Source of the DNA: Typhlomys cinereus
Lineage: Eukaryota; Chordata; Mammalia; Rodentia; Platacanthomyidae
Reading direction: 5' to 3'
DNA: 64,000 nt
Assembly (NCBI GenBank): GCA_023101885.1
Contig: JALPQD010000075.1
Location: 3,476,630 to 3,540,629 of the forward strand
Part shown: positions 12,437 through 23,579 of the stretch, in pieces
Layout of the letters: each line of letters begins with the position of its first letter
How positions within the stretch are numbered: position 1 is the first letter of the stretch
Made by a program: the position numbers and the translations under genes
The notes under the pieces: generated by a model
Database searches by the model: none
What the model saw: the letters and a program-made list of their open reading frames with translations, nothing else
What the model was told of the DNA's origin: nothing

Positions 12437-13949
12437 TTTTTAACATTTTTTATTATCTCCGCTCATACAAACTTTTTTTTACATTTTTTATTATTATTTC
12501 CGCTCATACAAACTTAATATGTACACCGTTTTCCTCCCTCCCTCTTCCCCCCCCCAGAACCCTCTGCTCCCCCTCCCCTCACCTCTCCCTTCCCATCCCC
12601 CAGTGCCCCCCCAATCCCTGGAGAATCCTTTAATGTGCATGCCAGACTCTCCTCTGGGTCCTCCTCTCTGATGACGTACAAGGACCCAGTGGCTTTTCCC
12701 TGAATCCTTTCCTGTGTTCCCCTTAAGCATAGGAACACTACTATGGCTGTCGATTCCTTGCCTCCAAGGATCTTGGTGCCTTTAGCAAATGCTAGACTTC
12801 GTGGGGTCAATAGTGTGTGGGACATTGCGCAGGGTATGCAAAGACCTATTATGATTGCTTCAGCCTTAAATTGTGTGGAGTATCTTGCATATCATTGCTC
12901 CTCCTTTTGCTCTTACACTCTTACTGCCCCCTCTTCCACAAATTTCCCTGAGCTTCAGGATGGGGAGAGATTAGGCTGGCCTAGTCCTAGGTGGTTGATA
13001 TAGAGTCTCTGAAATTCATTGATTTTCTTTTGCAGTTTTGCTGCTCCTGTAATGCCCTTCACTCCATCCTGATGGGTATTGTATTTCACCCGCTGGCCAG
13101 AGATAAAATGCTGTTAAACTAGAGTCTTGTTATAAGAGTATATTCAAAGGTAGATGTAATAAAAGTAGGAAACCACAGTGAGGGAGCGGTCAATCACCCA
13201 TTTGAAAAATGGTTACTTTTTATCTGCCAGACTATATGCCCTCTCCTTCTGGTGAGATCATACCCCCTCAGTTGTAAATGATCAAGAACGAACGTCTATG
13301 AACTTAACCAGATGTCTCATTACTTACTTGTAGTCCTTGATGGAGGTCTATTTTCTCTGCCGTAACATGGTCACTTCTCTCCTTGTTTCTGGTGTGGCCC
13401 TCCTACCCCATCCCTCCTGTTCATACTCCTTGCAATTACTGTAGGTATTACAGAGATTTATCTTTGAGTGTCTCTAGGTGGGCTGGGTGGGTTTGGTACT
13501 AGGAGTCACCTATTAGGGAGTACATACAGTGCTTAATTTTCTGGATCTGGGATACTTCACTTAATATAATTGTTTCTAATGACATCCATTTCCCGGCAAA
13601 TTCCAGTAATTCATCATTTTTGATGGCTAAGTAGTACTCCATTGTATAGATGTACCACAGTTTTCTTATCCACTCGTCAACTGTTGGACATTTGGGTTGA
13701 TTTCATGACTTTGCTATTGTAAACAGTGCTGCTATGAACATGGTTGTGCTTTTGCTATTGAGGTGAATTTTTGCTGTATGTGGGGTTATTCCCAAAAGTG
13801 GAATAACAGGGTCAAATGGCATTTCATCTTTAATTTCTTTAAGAATCTCCAGATGTCTCTCCAGAGTGGTTGTATGAGCCTGCATTCCCACCAACAATGT
13901 AGGAGAGTTCCCCTCTCTCCACATCCTCTCCAGCATTTGTTGTTGTTTG
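12437..13949 (-). mobile_element. Nested antisense 5'-truncated L1 with doubled 3' end
   Basis: A younger L1 is inserted in the opposite orientation into the ORF2 of the old L1. The TSD is a perfect 19 bp, tatacaatggaatattctt, at 12418-12436 and 13950-13968. It carries a complete 3'UTR and about 450 bp of ORF2 C-terminus, and its 5' cut lies in the aacaacaaatgctgg region. Its terminal 3' sequence is repeated in tandem: the ccgctcataca block occurs at about 12460 and again 41 bp later, each preceded by a T-rich run. The 3'UTR keeps the homologue of the removable intron (unspliced). Confidence 0.94.
13560..13949 (-). pseudogene. L1 ORF2 C-terminal remnant in nested copy
   Basis: Antisense remnant of the L1 ORF2 C-terminus, with overlapping frames at 13703-13936 and 13786-13977. 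The cysteine/histidine pattern of the ORF2 C-terminal domain (C-x3-C-x7-H-x4-C in the [18 protein letters not shown] block) is intact, but a frameshift lies just downstream. Confidence 0.85.
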
Positions 13950-13968
13950 TATACAATGGAATATTCTT

Positions 13969-14045
13969 AGCCATCAAAAAATAAACTAATGAATTTTATC
14001 AGAAAATGAATGTAATTAAAAGAAATTATATTAAGTGAAGTATCC
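13969..14045 (+). pseudogene. Old L1 ORF2 remnant, part 2
   Basis: The last part of the host L1 ORF2 resumes exactly after the right TSD copy of the nested element. It continues the reading agccatcaaaaaataaa and leads into the 3'UTR. It holds a few tens of codons with altered residues. Confidence 0.7.
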
Positions 14046-15205
14046 CGGCACAGAAAGTTAGATGTCATATATACTCCCTAAATAGTGGATCCTAATTGCA
14101 AACCCACTTAATGACATACTCAAAGGTAAAAATCTCTGTAATATTCACTATGATTGCAAAGGATTATAAATAGAAGGGGAAAGGTCTCAAAAGAAAGGAG
14201 ATAAAAGAACACATTTCAATAGAGAAATTAGACCATGGTCATGTACAGCATGTAAGTAGCAAGACATCTGATGCAACTCACTCTCACTTCCCTTCCTTTT
14301 CACTCAGAACTGAACATGTTTGATCTCTCCAGTCAGGGAGGGTCTAGGGGCCAACAGTTAGATGGTAAACAACTGGAAAATGGGAGACTGATCCCTCTCA
14401 CTGTTGCGTCCTACTCCTATTCTTCCATCTATCTTTGTACCTCTTCGTATACTAAAATCTTCCTTTAAGCAGTATTTTATCTTTGGTTAGGCAATGACCT
14501 TGTCAACCAATCAGGATCAGAGAACAGAAGTAAATAGAAACACCAGTTGGGATGGAGCCAAGGGCAGTGCAGGAAAAGCAAAACTGAAAACAACAACCAA
14601 TCACAATTCAGTACACCAAAGACCCTACGTTATTCAGCTGGAACTAGACCAAACTCTCCCCATCCTAAAACTCAGGGAACCTGGCAGAAGAGGGAGCAGC
14701 AAGATTATAGGAGCCTTAAGATAGGGAAGACCAGTGATATGCAAGATACTCCACACAAGTCAGGGCTGCGTTAGCCAGGATATAGCCACAACATGATTGG
14801 ACTTGCCTGGCCTGCACAATGGTGATATATCAACAACCCCTCAAAGTCTAGCAGGGATCACAGGGAGAAGGCTTCAGGCAGTAGGATCCTTTCCGGCAAG
14901 GAGTTAAAGAGTCATAATAGTGTTCCCATTCTAGCAGGCAGCCCAAAAAGAGGCCCAGAGCTATGCTACCGAGTCCTGAGCCCTCACTAGTGTAGAAGAC
15001 TCTGAAGGAAATTCAGTGCCCACATAAATAGATGCTGTGGAAGAGGGGAAAGAAAAGAGGTGAGAGGGAGGGGGGAGAATGGAAAGGGGAGGAGAGTGGA
15101 ATGGGAGACAATAGAGAGGAAGGGAGGTGGGAGGGAGAAGAAGGGAGTTACCTATTGAGCTTATATAATTAGGCAAAAAAATGTAAGAAAAAAAGAAAAA
15201 ATAAA

Positions 15206-16333
15206 TAATGGGATGGAGCATGGTGGATATCAAACATTCAAAGGTTTGTTTCTCTGTAATTCAGTCTCTCGAGCATACTGAGATGATTTCTGTGCTCCTG
15301 TGACTCTCCCTTGAGTAACATATTTTCAAAGGAAATGAACAACAAAGAAATATATAGCAACCCAAAATAAAAATAATACTCAAAGAGGCATGAAAAAAAG
15401 AGAAAATACTAAAATGTTTTCTGTGCCTTATACTTTACTCAAGAAAGCTGTTCAATGAACTTTCTCAAAGGAGTGTCACTATAATTATCAATTATGAATA
15501 GTGTACTCACTATTAGCAGATTGTCATTTCCCAACTGCATTTTAACATTTAATTTGTATGCATTAAAGGTCAAAGTTTATTACACATGAGACATTCTCTT
15601 ATATAAGAGCAGGACATTAGTTTGTCTTATTAATTATTTTATTCACCTTCTTCAGTCCTTGTTAAAAATATAGGACATGCTCTGTGAGCATCTACCAATG
15701 AAGCTTAAATTCATGTACAACCGCTAGGCTTTACTTTCTTATCAGGAAAAACCTCCAAGTCAATAGGAAAATTTGAAAAATATTTCTAAAACTTATTTTA
15801 AGCTTCATTACATGCACAACACCTTGCAATTTTCACAATTGATATGTGTTTGGAGTTTCTTAAATGGCTTTCAAAGCTCAGTTTATTATACTTGTACTAT
15901 CTATGCAATGAATCTATAGTTTTCACAAATTATAGAGAGGACAAAGTTCATTCATTCTTTAGGTCTTTAAGGTAAAAACTCCCAACAATATTTCTGTGAA
16001 ATTTAAATAAATACATTATTTAATTTACATATAGTTGAATGCTTTATAAATGGCCATAAGAACTTCACAGAGATGGGCGACCCTGAGGTGTTCTCCTTCA
16101 AGATTCATGAGAGTGCTCTGAACTGGTCAACATGTTTTCTCATTTGGGGAGGGAGCCATGTATATTTAAATATGTTCTTATGGATTCAGAGACTTAAATC
16201 AAATATTTGTGATTATTAAAATCAATCACCCTCAAGTCAACGTCAACTGACATGCTAGTACACATACCAGATGTACAGTAGTCAGGATGAAAAGGCAAAT
16301 CAGGAAAGACAAGCCCACAGATAGCTCTTGCTT
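15206..16333. other. Unique AT-rich DNA, no gene seen
   Basis: About 1.1 kb of AT-rich sequence between the old L1 tail and the first SINE. No exon, RNA gene or recognisable repeat was found by eye. Confidence 0.55.
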
Positions 16334-16347
16334 AATCGGTCCAGCCC

Positions 16348-16664
16348 GGAGAGGTGGCTCAGGGGTTATGCCTCTGCCTTGCAGGCGGAAGGTCCCGAGT
16401 TCGGATCCCAGATCCCACGTATAGACTCCAGGCGGAAGCGGGGGCGGCCTGCGCTTCTGGTCCTGGTAGGGCGGAGCCTGTGAATCCTGGGGCAGAAGGA
16501 GGTGGAGGCGTCCATGGTGGTTCGCGAATTCGTCCGTGGTTCTACATATACACAGACACACACACAACACACACAGACACACACACGCACACGCACACAC
16601 ATACACACGCACATGCGCACAGTTGAATAATAAATAATAATTAAAAAAAAATTAAAAAAAAAAA
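16348..16664 (+). mobile_element. tRNA-headed SINE with GC-rich body and CA tail
   Basis: This retroposon is flanked by a perfect 14-bp TSD, aatcggtccagccc, at 16334-16347 and 16665-16678. The head (gagaggtggctcag ... gagttcggatccc) has A-box- and B-box-like RNA polymerase III promoter elements, like rodent B2. It is followed by a GC-rich body (16425-16545), a CA-rich stretch (16550-16620) and an A-rich tail. Two other copies are at 17342-17674 and 49405-49701. The family is not named here; the body differs from the B1, B2, ID and B4 consensus sequences I know. Frames across it on both strands are not genes. Confidence 0.92.
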
Positions 16665-17341
16665 AATCGGTCCAGCCCAAATCAATCTGCTAGTCACCAA
16701 GCCAAGATGAAAACCTGCATTCTTCCACCCAGGAATACACAAGCATCAAAGCCCCCAGTCACAATTAGGAACTCTTGCTTAGTGAGACTGAAACAAAAAT
16801 AAATCTTTTAAGGTCTTCACGTTATCCCCCCTTCCAGTTGCTAATTAATGGTTACGTTCAAGTTTTCGGGCTGTTACAGAAACTCCAAATTAAGTTAGAA
16901 GGTCATTGCTAGCATCAGCATATATAGAGAACATGTGACATTTGTCTTTCAGTATTTAAGATACTTCACTCAATATATTTTCCAGTTCCCCTTTTAACAG
17001 AAAATTTCATAATTTCATTTTTCACGATGGTTCAGTAATATTCTATTGTGCATATATATTACACTTTCATCGTTCATTGATCTGTTGATAGACATGTAAA
17101 CTGATTCCATTTCTTTGCTATTGTGAATAGAGATATAATGAACATATATGTATGAGTGTCTCTACAATAAGACAAAGAGATCTTTGGAAATAATTATAGA
17201 TGTGACATAACTAGGTCATATGATAATTCCATTTTTAGCTTTCGAGGAACCTCCATACTGATTTCCAAAGTGGCAAGACCACCTTAATTTACCAACAACA
17301 ATCTCACCAAAATCCTTGCCAGCATTTGTTATTGTGTTCTT

Positions 17342-17674
17342 TTTTTTCTTTATTATTATTTATTCAATTGTGCGTGTATATGTGTGCGTATATATGTACG
17401 TATGTGTGTGTATGTATGTGTGTGTATGTATGTGTGTGTGTGTGTGTAGAACCACAGATGAATTCGGGAACCACCATGGACTCCTCCACCTTCTTGGACT
17501 CCTCCACCTTCTTGTTTACTCTGCCATGGGATTCACAGGCTCCGCCCTACCAGAACCAGAAACGCAGGCCACCCCCGCTTCCGCCTGGCATCTATACGTG
17601 GGGGCTAGGATCCGAACTCAGGACCTTCCACGTGCAAGGCAAAGGCTTAACCCCTGAGCTATCTCTCCAGCCCC
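17342..17674 (-). mobile_element. Antisense copy of the GC-body SINE
   Basis: Same family as 16348-16664 in reverse orientation: T-rich start, GT-rich stretch (17370-17448), GC-rich body, and a head ending ctctccagcccc. It is inserted in old L1 sequence. An imperfect TSD (ttgttattgtgttctt versus ttgtttgtgttctt) lies at about 17326-17341 and 17675-17688. An 18-bp unit (ggactcctccaccttctt) is tandemly doubled at 17478-17513, which is absent from the other copies. Confidence 0.9.
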
Positions 17675-17874
17675 TTGTTTGTGTTCTTGATCTTAGCCAT
17701 TCTGATTGGGGTAAGATGATATTTCCAAGTAGTTTTAATTACATTTCCATGAAGATCAGGAAGGCCGAAGACTTTTTAAGATATTTGATTGACATATGAA
17801 TTTCCTTTTGGAAAAAAAAAATTCTCTCATCAGTTCTAGGGCCCATTTTCAAATTGAGTTACTAGATTTATTTT

Positions 17875-18122
17875 TATTTTATTTTTGTTTTTCTAGTTTT
17901 ACAGTTATAATGAGTGGTCTCCCGGGTCCCCCGACTTTTTCCCTCTGTCCCTCTCCCCTTCCTTTCCCATCCTCCTCGCCCTTCAACAAATCATCCTCTC
18001 TCTACCATCTTCCTCCCTGTCTATTTGTGTGAGTCCCAGGATTCCCTTTGGATTGTCCGATCCAGTAGCGGCTGAGTCCTCTGTGGCAGATTAAGTGGGT
18101 AGACCCACTGATTGATGTTTCA
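17875..18122 (-). mobile_element. CT-rich insert, possibly an antisense L1-type 3' end
   Basis: About 250 bp of C/T-rich sequence interrupts the antisense L1 ORF2 homology. It starts with a T-rich run, has a pyrimidine block like the complement of an L1 3'UTR polypurine tract, and ends next to another T-run. It does not match the 3'UTRs of the younger L1s here. It may be the 3' end of a different L1 family or another retroposon. No clear TSD. Confidence 0.4.
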
Positions 18123-18723
18123 TTTTTTTTTTAGTACTCTGGATGTTAATTTTCTGTCAGATACATAGTTAGCAGAGATTTTCTCTCATTCTGAGTTACC
18201 TTTGTGCTTGATTAATAGCTTCTTTTGCAGAAAAGAGTTGTTTATTTCATGAGGTGTTGATTGTTGGTTTTATTTCCTTTTCAAATGGGGTTTTTGTACA
18301 GAAAGTCTTACCTAGGCCTATCAATTCAAATGTGCTCCCTATTCTTTTGCTAGAAGTTTGGCTCCAGGTTTAATATGGAAGCTTTTGATCCATTTGCAAT
18401 TAAATTTTTACAAAGTGAAAACATAATGGTCAATTTTCATTCTTCTACATGTAAGTATCCAATTTTCCCAAAACAATTTATTGAAGATACTGTCTTTTCT
18501 CCAATGTGCATGTTTGGCATCTTTGTCAAGAATCAGGTGGATGTAGGTGTGCAAATGTATCTACATCCTCCATTCTAATTTGTTGACTGATGTATCCATT
18601 TTTATGCCAGTATCATGCTGCTTTTATTACTATGGTTATGTAGTATAGCTGGAAATCTGGTGTGGAAATGTTAAATAAAAGTGGAAAATAATTGGAAATA
18701 GGCAATATCACAGTGTTTCAAGT

Positions 18724-18853
18724 AAATATTTAATGATAAATAGTTGAGGCTTATTCATCCCACAATACCATTGAATTAGTTTAAGATGAGAGTCATCTAA
18801 AATAATGTTCTATCAAAATTTCTAAGAAATGTCACCCAAGACAGTATAGAAAT
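18724..18853 (+). repeat. Local direct duplication, copy 1
   Basis: About 130 bp matches 19257-19373 with only scattered differences in its core (shared blocks include tagtttaagatgagagtcat and gacagtatagaa). Copy 1 contains about 17 bp absent from copy 2. It does not resemble any transposon seen elsewhere in the window. Confidence 0.85.
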
Positions 18854-19256
18854 TTTACCCACATATAATTAGCATAAAATACTTAATCGCCTAGAAAAAA
18901 TTAAATTGTTGATGCAGGAGAAATGTCATCATTTATAGTGAATAAAATTAATCAATAATTTAAAAAATATGACACCTGTTTTATTTCCTTTGCATTTAAA
19001 TTTTAGGACTTCACTCAATAATCACAATTTTCTTTGCATACTAAAAAGTAGATATTATGTCTGTTTTTAACTTAGATGCCTTTAAAAACCCTTTATATCT
19101 GTGCAAATGCAAAATTGTAAATAAGTTCAGACATATATCTTAGCTGAAAACATAGGCTATTCAAAACAGAAAATCGTCATTATTGTATGAACATTTTAAT
19201 GGAATAAATCAAATAGTTTCAGTGATTAGTAAAGAGATAGATTTTTACTTGTAATG

Positions 19257-19373
19257 GTAAATATTTATGGACTTATTCATACCAATATACCATTCAATTA
19301 GTTTAAGATGAGAGTCATCTAAAATAATATTCTATCAAAATTTCTAAGGAATATAATCCAAGACAGTATAGAA
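19257..19373 (+). repeat. Local direct duplication, copy 2
   Basis: Second copy of the 18724-18853 unit, same orientation, about 530 bp downstream. Homology stops abruptly after gacagtatagaa on both copies, which marks the right edge of the duplicated unit. Confidence 0.85.
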
Positions 19374-20788
19374 TGTTCTCACAGCTTACAAAAAATAAGA
19401 AAGTTTTGAAGCTCACCTATAATGAAAGAGTAAAGTAGGAGATTCAAAGCAGAGCAGCATTTACAGGGTTTCTTGAAGTTAATTTTTTCATTAGCTAAAT
19501 ATACATACATATTTATGAGGTAAAATGTGCTCTTTGGATATGTTGGATATTGATCAACTGAAGAAAATAGATAAATTGTCTTATATTCTTCATTTATGTT
19601 TCATACATTCAAATCTTTTTCATTGTTTAAATATGCAAACTGTTGTTGTTAAGTACAGTCTCCAATTGGGGTCTCAGACACCAGAATCCATTTCTTCTAC
19701 CTCACACTGAACTTGGCCCTGATAGCTTGGAAGGCACAGGCTCTGGCTTTTCATCTAAGAACATTTGGAGGTTTTATGTAGAACAGACCTGAGGAGATCT
19801 TCAAAGTCAGTGACTCAGCTGCGAAGAAAAGCTTTTGTTTTTCTGATAATACTTCTATGAAAAAAGAACCCCATGAAATAAGGGACCAAATTAATACAGC
19901 ACTTAAAATGTCACCATTATAAAGGATAAATGTGGATGTGCTCAAATAAGATACAAAGAAATTTTAAGATATGCAATTATTTTATCATCCTTTTCCAATT
20001 TGAGGTAAACATTTCTAAAAGACATCTTTCTACTTTATTTACATTTTATGTATACATAGTTGTTGAGTTGTAACAACTCAAAATTTGGGAGTTTTTTTTA
20101 ATATTTGATTAATAGTGGAAAAACAACTTCTGATTCCAGAAAGTTCTAGCTCACAAATATCCTTTGTTGTCAAGATGTTGTTGAAGGAAAGTAAATGTGA
20201 GAATCAATCATGCTATTGGTAACACTTAAAAGATTGAAGGGAAAGGCCCAATCTGATTAAATATTCCTAATGATTTTTTAAGTTGTTCCTTGACTTCATA
20301 AACAGTATCTTTCGGCACAACCATTAGAAGACACATTGCACTGCAAGAAAAGACTAGACTACAAATAAGAACTCATTCCCTCAGCTAAAATTAATTCATG
20401 GCAAAAAGTCTTACACTATTGTATTAGAAAAACTATTTTAAGGACAAAATTTCTGTAAGCTAGATCTTTGGATAAGATCCAAGACAGCTTTATTTTTAAT
20501 CTGAATAAAAGTGTGCTTTCACAGTAAGAAAAACATACAACATACCTTACATTACAGAAAATAGAAATTATGAAATAGTGCTGGATACAAATTGACAGGC
20601 CTAAAAGTTAGCTAGGCCACACAGGAATATTTAACACAGCCTTCAACAAACCCATATCTCATTTAATTATTTGTACCATAAAGAAAGGACTACAGAATAT
20701 TTGGCCTTTTTCCAAAACAAATGTACCAGGACCTAGAATAAAATCTTATTTTCTAGATGTTTCCAATGTTTCCTTCAAGTTCTTGATA

Positions 20789-20809
20789 TGTGTTGTTGTA
20801 TATGTGTGT

Positions 20810-20849
<40 letters not shown>

Positions 20850-20900
20850 TCTGTGTGTGTGTCTGTGTGTCTGTGTCTGTATCAATGTCTGTGTGTCTTT
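20789..20900. repeat. (GT)n microsatellite
   Basis: A long GT dinucleotide tract with gtct and gtat interruptions. Confidence 0.95.
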
Positions 20901-22420
20901 GGGTAGCATATTATTTTTTGTCTGAAAAACAAGAATGCAGCAATTCTAGGTAAAGATTTCTCTGACAGGCCCGTATTTCCTTTTAGAATTGAACCACATG
21001 TTAGGGAATAAAACAGATTCACAGGTTTTATTCACCTGTGCCAATAAATATGTCAGTTCTCTATGTTGTTTATATCAGTTATACTTGCATTTTCTAGTTC
21101 TTTCTGGCTAATAGGCTTATAAGTCAGTCAAAGGATAAATAAAATCATAACCAATCACCTGAAAGTAAGATAGTCTCCAGAAAGTCATCAGTGAGACTTT
21201 TAAATTTACAATCATACTTTTCTTTTTCTGTTAAGACCAATTACAAGTCCAAATATTATTATGAAATGCTGATAATTCTCATAAAATATTTAGATTTGAC
21301 TTTGATAGAAAAAATTAGTTGCTATATCTTAAACAGTTTTGGCTGAAGGCAGATGGCATGTTCTCAGTGTGTAACTTTCATTTACTTTTAAGTGCTAATA
21401 ATATGGAAATGTTGTCCTTTAAAAATTATTAAATCATACAGAAATAGATGCAGAAAATAAGAATCTTTTCCGTTACTGATCATTGATGTAATTACCCTTT
21501 AAAAAGGTAATTGCTCTTAGGGATCCATCATAACCCTGCAGACATAACATCTGCAGAGATGTACATTTATTTTCATATACATTATTCCCACATACACATA
21601 GAAAACTTTGTACATATACACAGATTTAAAGTATTACTAATATAATTTTTCTGAGTTGGCACTTGTTGGTTGCTCTTGTTTTTAATATTAGTGCTTTAAT
21701 TTTCATAAATTTGGTTGTATAGAAATTTATTTTATCACTAGGACATTAGTAGAAGTTTGATTATTCACATTTTGCCCCTAAAATTATTCCATATATCTTT
21801 ATAGAAGATACATGTAAATATTTATTGAAGAATTCATACTTATGACATGCATCTTTCATGTATAGTGAAAACTGCATTCCAAAGTAATTTTCCAATTACA
21901 CTTTACCTGAAATGTGATAGTGTCCATGTGTTGTATTCTCTACAGAAGTTGACATTTTTCAAACTTTATATTTTTATTAGTCTAATAGATGGAAACCGTA
22001 TACTTGAATTGCTGTGATTCATCATTTTTATATCCTTTGTGTTAGTTGTGGAGCATTCTCACATTTTTCAACTGGATCAAGCATACTTTCTCTCTTGGTC
22101 TCTGTATTTGCTGTAAAGAAATTCTTTTCCTCCAAACTTATGGATACAGATTCTAATTGATTGCTCCTGTTTCTACCGTGTTGTTATTAGGATCTAACCT
22201 ACTAGCCTGCATTGCAGCACACCTGCATTTCTTAAATTGATTTTTTTTCCAAAAAGCTAGTATTTCTTTGATTTGATTAACTTTGCTTTTATGTGCTTTA
22301 TATTTCTTAACTTAATTCACTCAGGATTATGGTTTAAGACATGCAAGGCAATATGCTAATCTGTCCACTTTTCCTCCAATTTTAAGTAATGTATTTAAAC
22401 TGTTCTCCAAAATTTAAATA

Positions 22421-23112
22421 CATTTTTATTATTATTTCAGCTCATACAAACTTAATAGGTACACCAGTTCCCTTCCCCCCCCCCCCGAATCCCCTGCTCC
22501 CTCTCCCCTCACTTTTCCCTCCCCACCCCCCAGTGCCTCCTGCCCCAATTCCCAGAGAGTCCTTTCTTGTGCATGCCTGACTCTCCTCTGGGCCCTCCTC
22601 TCTGATGACGTACAAGGACCCAGTGGCATTTCCCTGAACCCTTTCCCATGTTCCCCTTAAGCATAGGAACGCTGCTGTGGCTGCCAATCCTTTGCCTCCA
22701 AGGATCTTGGTGCCTTTAGCTGATATTAGCCTTTGTGAGGTCAATAGTGTTTTGGACATTGCGCAGGGCATGCAAAGTCCAATTATGATTGCTTCTGCCC
22801 TAACTTGTGTGGAGTATCTTGCAAATCATTGCTCCTCCCATCCTTTTGCTCTTACACTCTTACCGCCCCCTCTTCCGCAAATGTCCCTGAGCTTCAGGAT
22901 GGGGAGAGATTAGTCTGGCCTAGTTCTATGTGGTTGATATAGCGTCTCTGAAGTTCTGGATTGTGGTTTGTTGATTTTTTTGCAGTTTTGCTGCTCCTGC
23001 AATGCCCTTCACTCCATCCTGCTGGGCACTGTATGTCACCCCCTAGGTCACATGGTGAGACACGTCTGGACCGCGTGCGTCCCCGGGGGTCAGAGGAGTG
23101 GCGGGAAGGGAG
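22421..23112 (-). mobile_element. L1 insertion joining 5'UTR directly to 3'UTR (spliced, SpIRE-like)
   Basis: Antisense retroposon of only 692 bp, flanked by a 20-bp TSD with one mismatch at 22401-22420 and 23113-23132. In its own orientation it begins with about 70 bp of GC-rich L1 5'UTR sequence (23112 down to 23043), homologous to the promoter monomer at 25110-25178. It then jumps to the L1 3'UTR (23042 down to 22421) with no ORF1 or ORF2. The joint reads CCTAG then GGGGTGACATAC. CCTAG is followed by GTAAGC in the unspliced monomer, and GGGGTGAC is preceded by a pyrimidine tract ending in AG in unspliced 3'UTRs (31951-31968). The joint therefore falls exactly at splice consensus sites, and the copy looks like a retrotransposed spliced L1 RNA. 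Confidence 0.88.
23042..23043 (-). promoter_or_regulatory. Exon-exon joint of the spliced L1 copy
   Basis: The last base of the 5'UTR exon (CCTAG) is 23043 and the first base of the 3'UTR exon (GGGGTGAC) is 23042. The same acceptor exon start is used at 30651 in another L1. Confidence 0.85.
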
Positions 23113-23132
23113 TGTTCTCCAAATTTTAAATA

Positions 23133-23568
23133 ATTCATTTTCCTTGACCAAACTTAGATGCACATACTGGAAGGTTACCTACCATGTAACTTAAATCTCT
23201 ATGGTTATAAATGTATCTTTCCCAGATTATTTTAAAAAGTCATGTGCGTCTCACTTATACGCGAATGCATTCGGTAAATAAGCCCTGCTTTCTAGGTGGC
23301 TTGATCATCTGCTACTGCTGATCACGACAAATTCTGCCTTGTTATGTTTACAGTACTGGTTTAATTTTATAGTTTTCCTCCTATGTGGATTTTAAACTTT
23401 GGAATTTTTTATGGAAATCTGACTTGAAAGTGGAAAGAATTACATTAGACTCATAGAATCAACATTTAATGTTGAGATCCTTGATTGATTGGTGGACTGC
23501 CTTGCCTACATCACTCAGAAATCTCTTATAAGATTTTTTTTTCTCTCCAAGAACGAACCTTTCTTAAG
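23133..23568. other. Unique DNA between L1 insertions, no gene seen
   Basis: About 430 bp of AT-rich sequence with no recognised exon or repeat. Confidence 0.5.
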
Positions 23569-23579
23569 ATTAGTCCATG

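Larger units (their letters stand above)
7723..15205 (+). mobile_element. Old near-full-length L1, split by a nested L1
   Basis: This diverged L1 contains, in order, a partial 5'UTR (about 7723-8150, homologous to 39105-39560 but without promoter monomers), an ORF1 remnant, an ORF2 remnant with internal deletions, and an older-type 3'UTR (about 14045-15160) ending in a G-rich tract and A-rich tail. A younger antisense L1 at 12437-13949 interrupts it. Many stops and frameshifts are present, and the ORF1 start region is missing. No convincing TSD was found, as expected for an old copy. The left edge is placed where similarity to the other L1 5'UTR begins. Confidence 0.85.
16925..18672 (-). mobile_element. 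Old antisense L1 ORF2 fragment
   Basis: Reverse-strand sequence matches the end of L1 ORF2 from the C-terminal region (16940-17330 and 17689-17870) back into the late reverse transcriptase region (18125-18670). Matches include the ttgctattgtgaa and gccattctgattgggg blocks that recur in younger copies at 57600 and 57850. It is strongly diverged, with no frame. A SINE (17342-17674) and a CT-rich block (17875-18122) interrupt it. No TSD is recognisable. Confidence 0.8.
18673..22400. other. Unique AT-rich DNA with one local duplication and a GT repeat
   Basis: About 3.7 kb without a recognisable exon or RNA gene. It holds a dispersed duplication (18724-18853 and 19257-19373) and a GT microsatellite (20789-20900). 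A 9-bp inverted repeat with a 1-nt spacer (20063-20081) is too short to interpret. Short frames here show no known domain. Confidence 0.55.

Noticed and set aside
16348..16420. tRNA-like sequence
   Set aside because: It is the head of a SINE with a body, tail and TSD, so it is not a functional tRNA gene.
16232..16680. Frames of 90-126 codons with Cys/Val or His/Thr repeats
   Set aside because: They translate the CA/GT repeat and body of a SINE; the same peptides appear at 17316-17657 and 49426-49816 from other copies.
20063..20081. 9-bp perfect inverted repeat with 1-nt loop
   Set aside because: Too short and isolated in AT-rich DNA; expected by chance and with no neighbouring signal.
23042..23112. 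GC-rich 70 bp at the 5' end of the 22421 insertion read as a foreign chimeric RNA (for example rRNA or U6)
   Set aside because: It matches the L1 5'UTR monomer at 25110-25178 block by block and ends at that monomer's splice donor.
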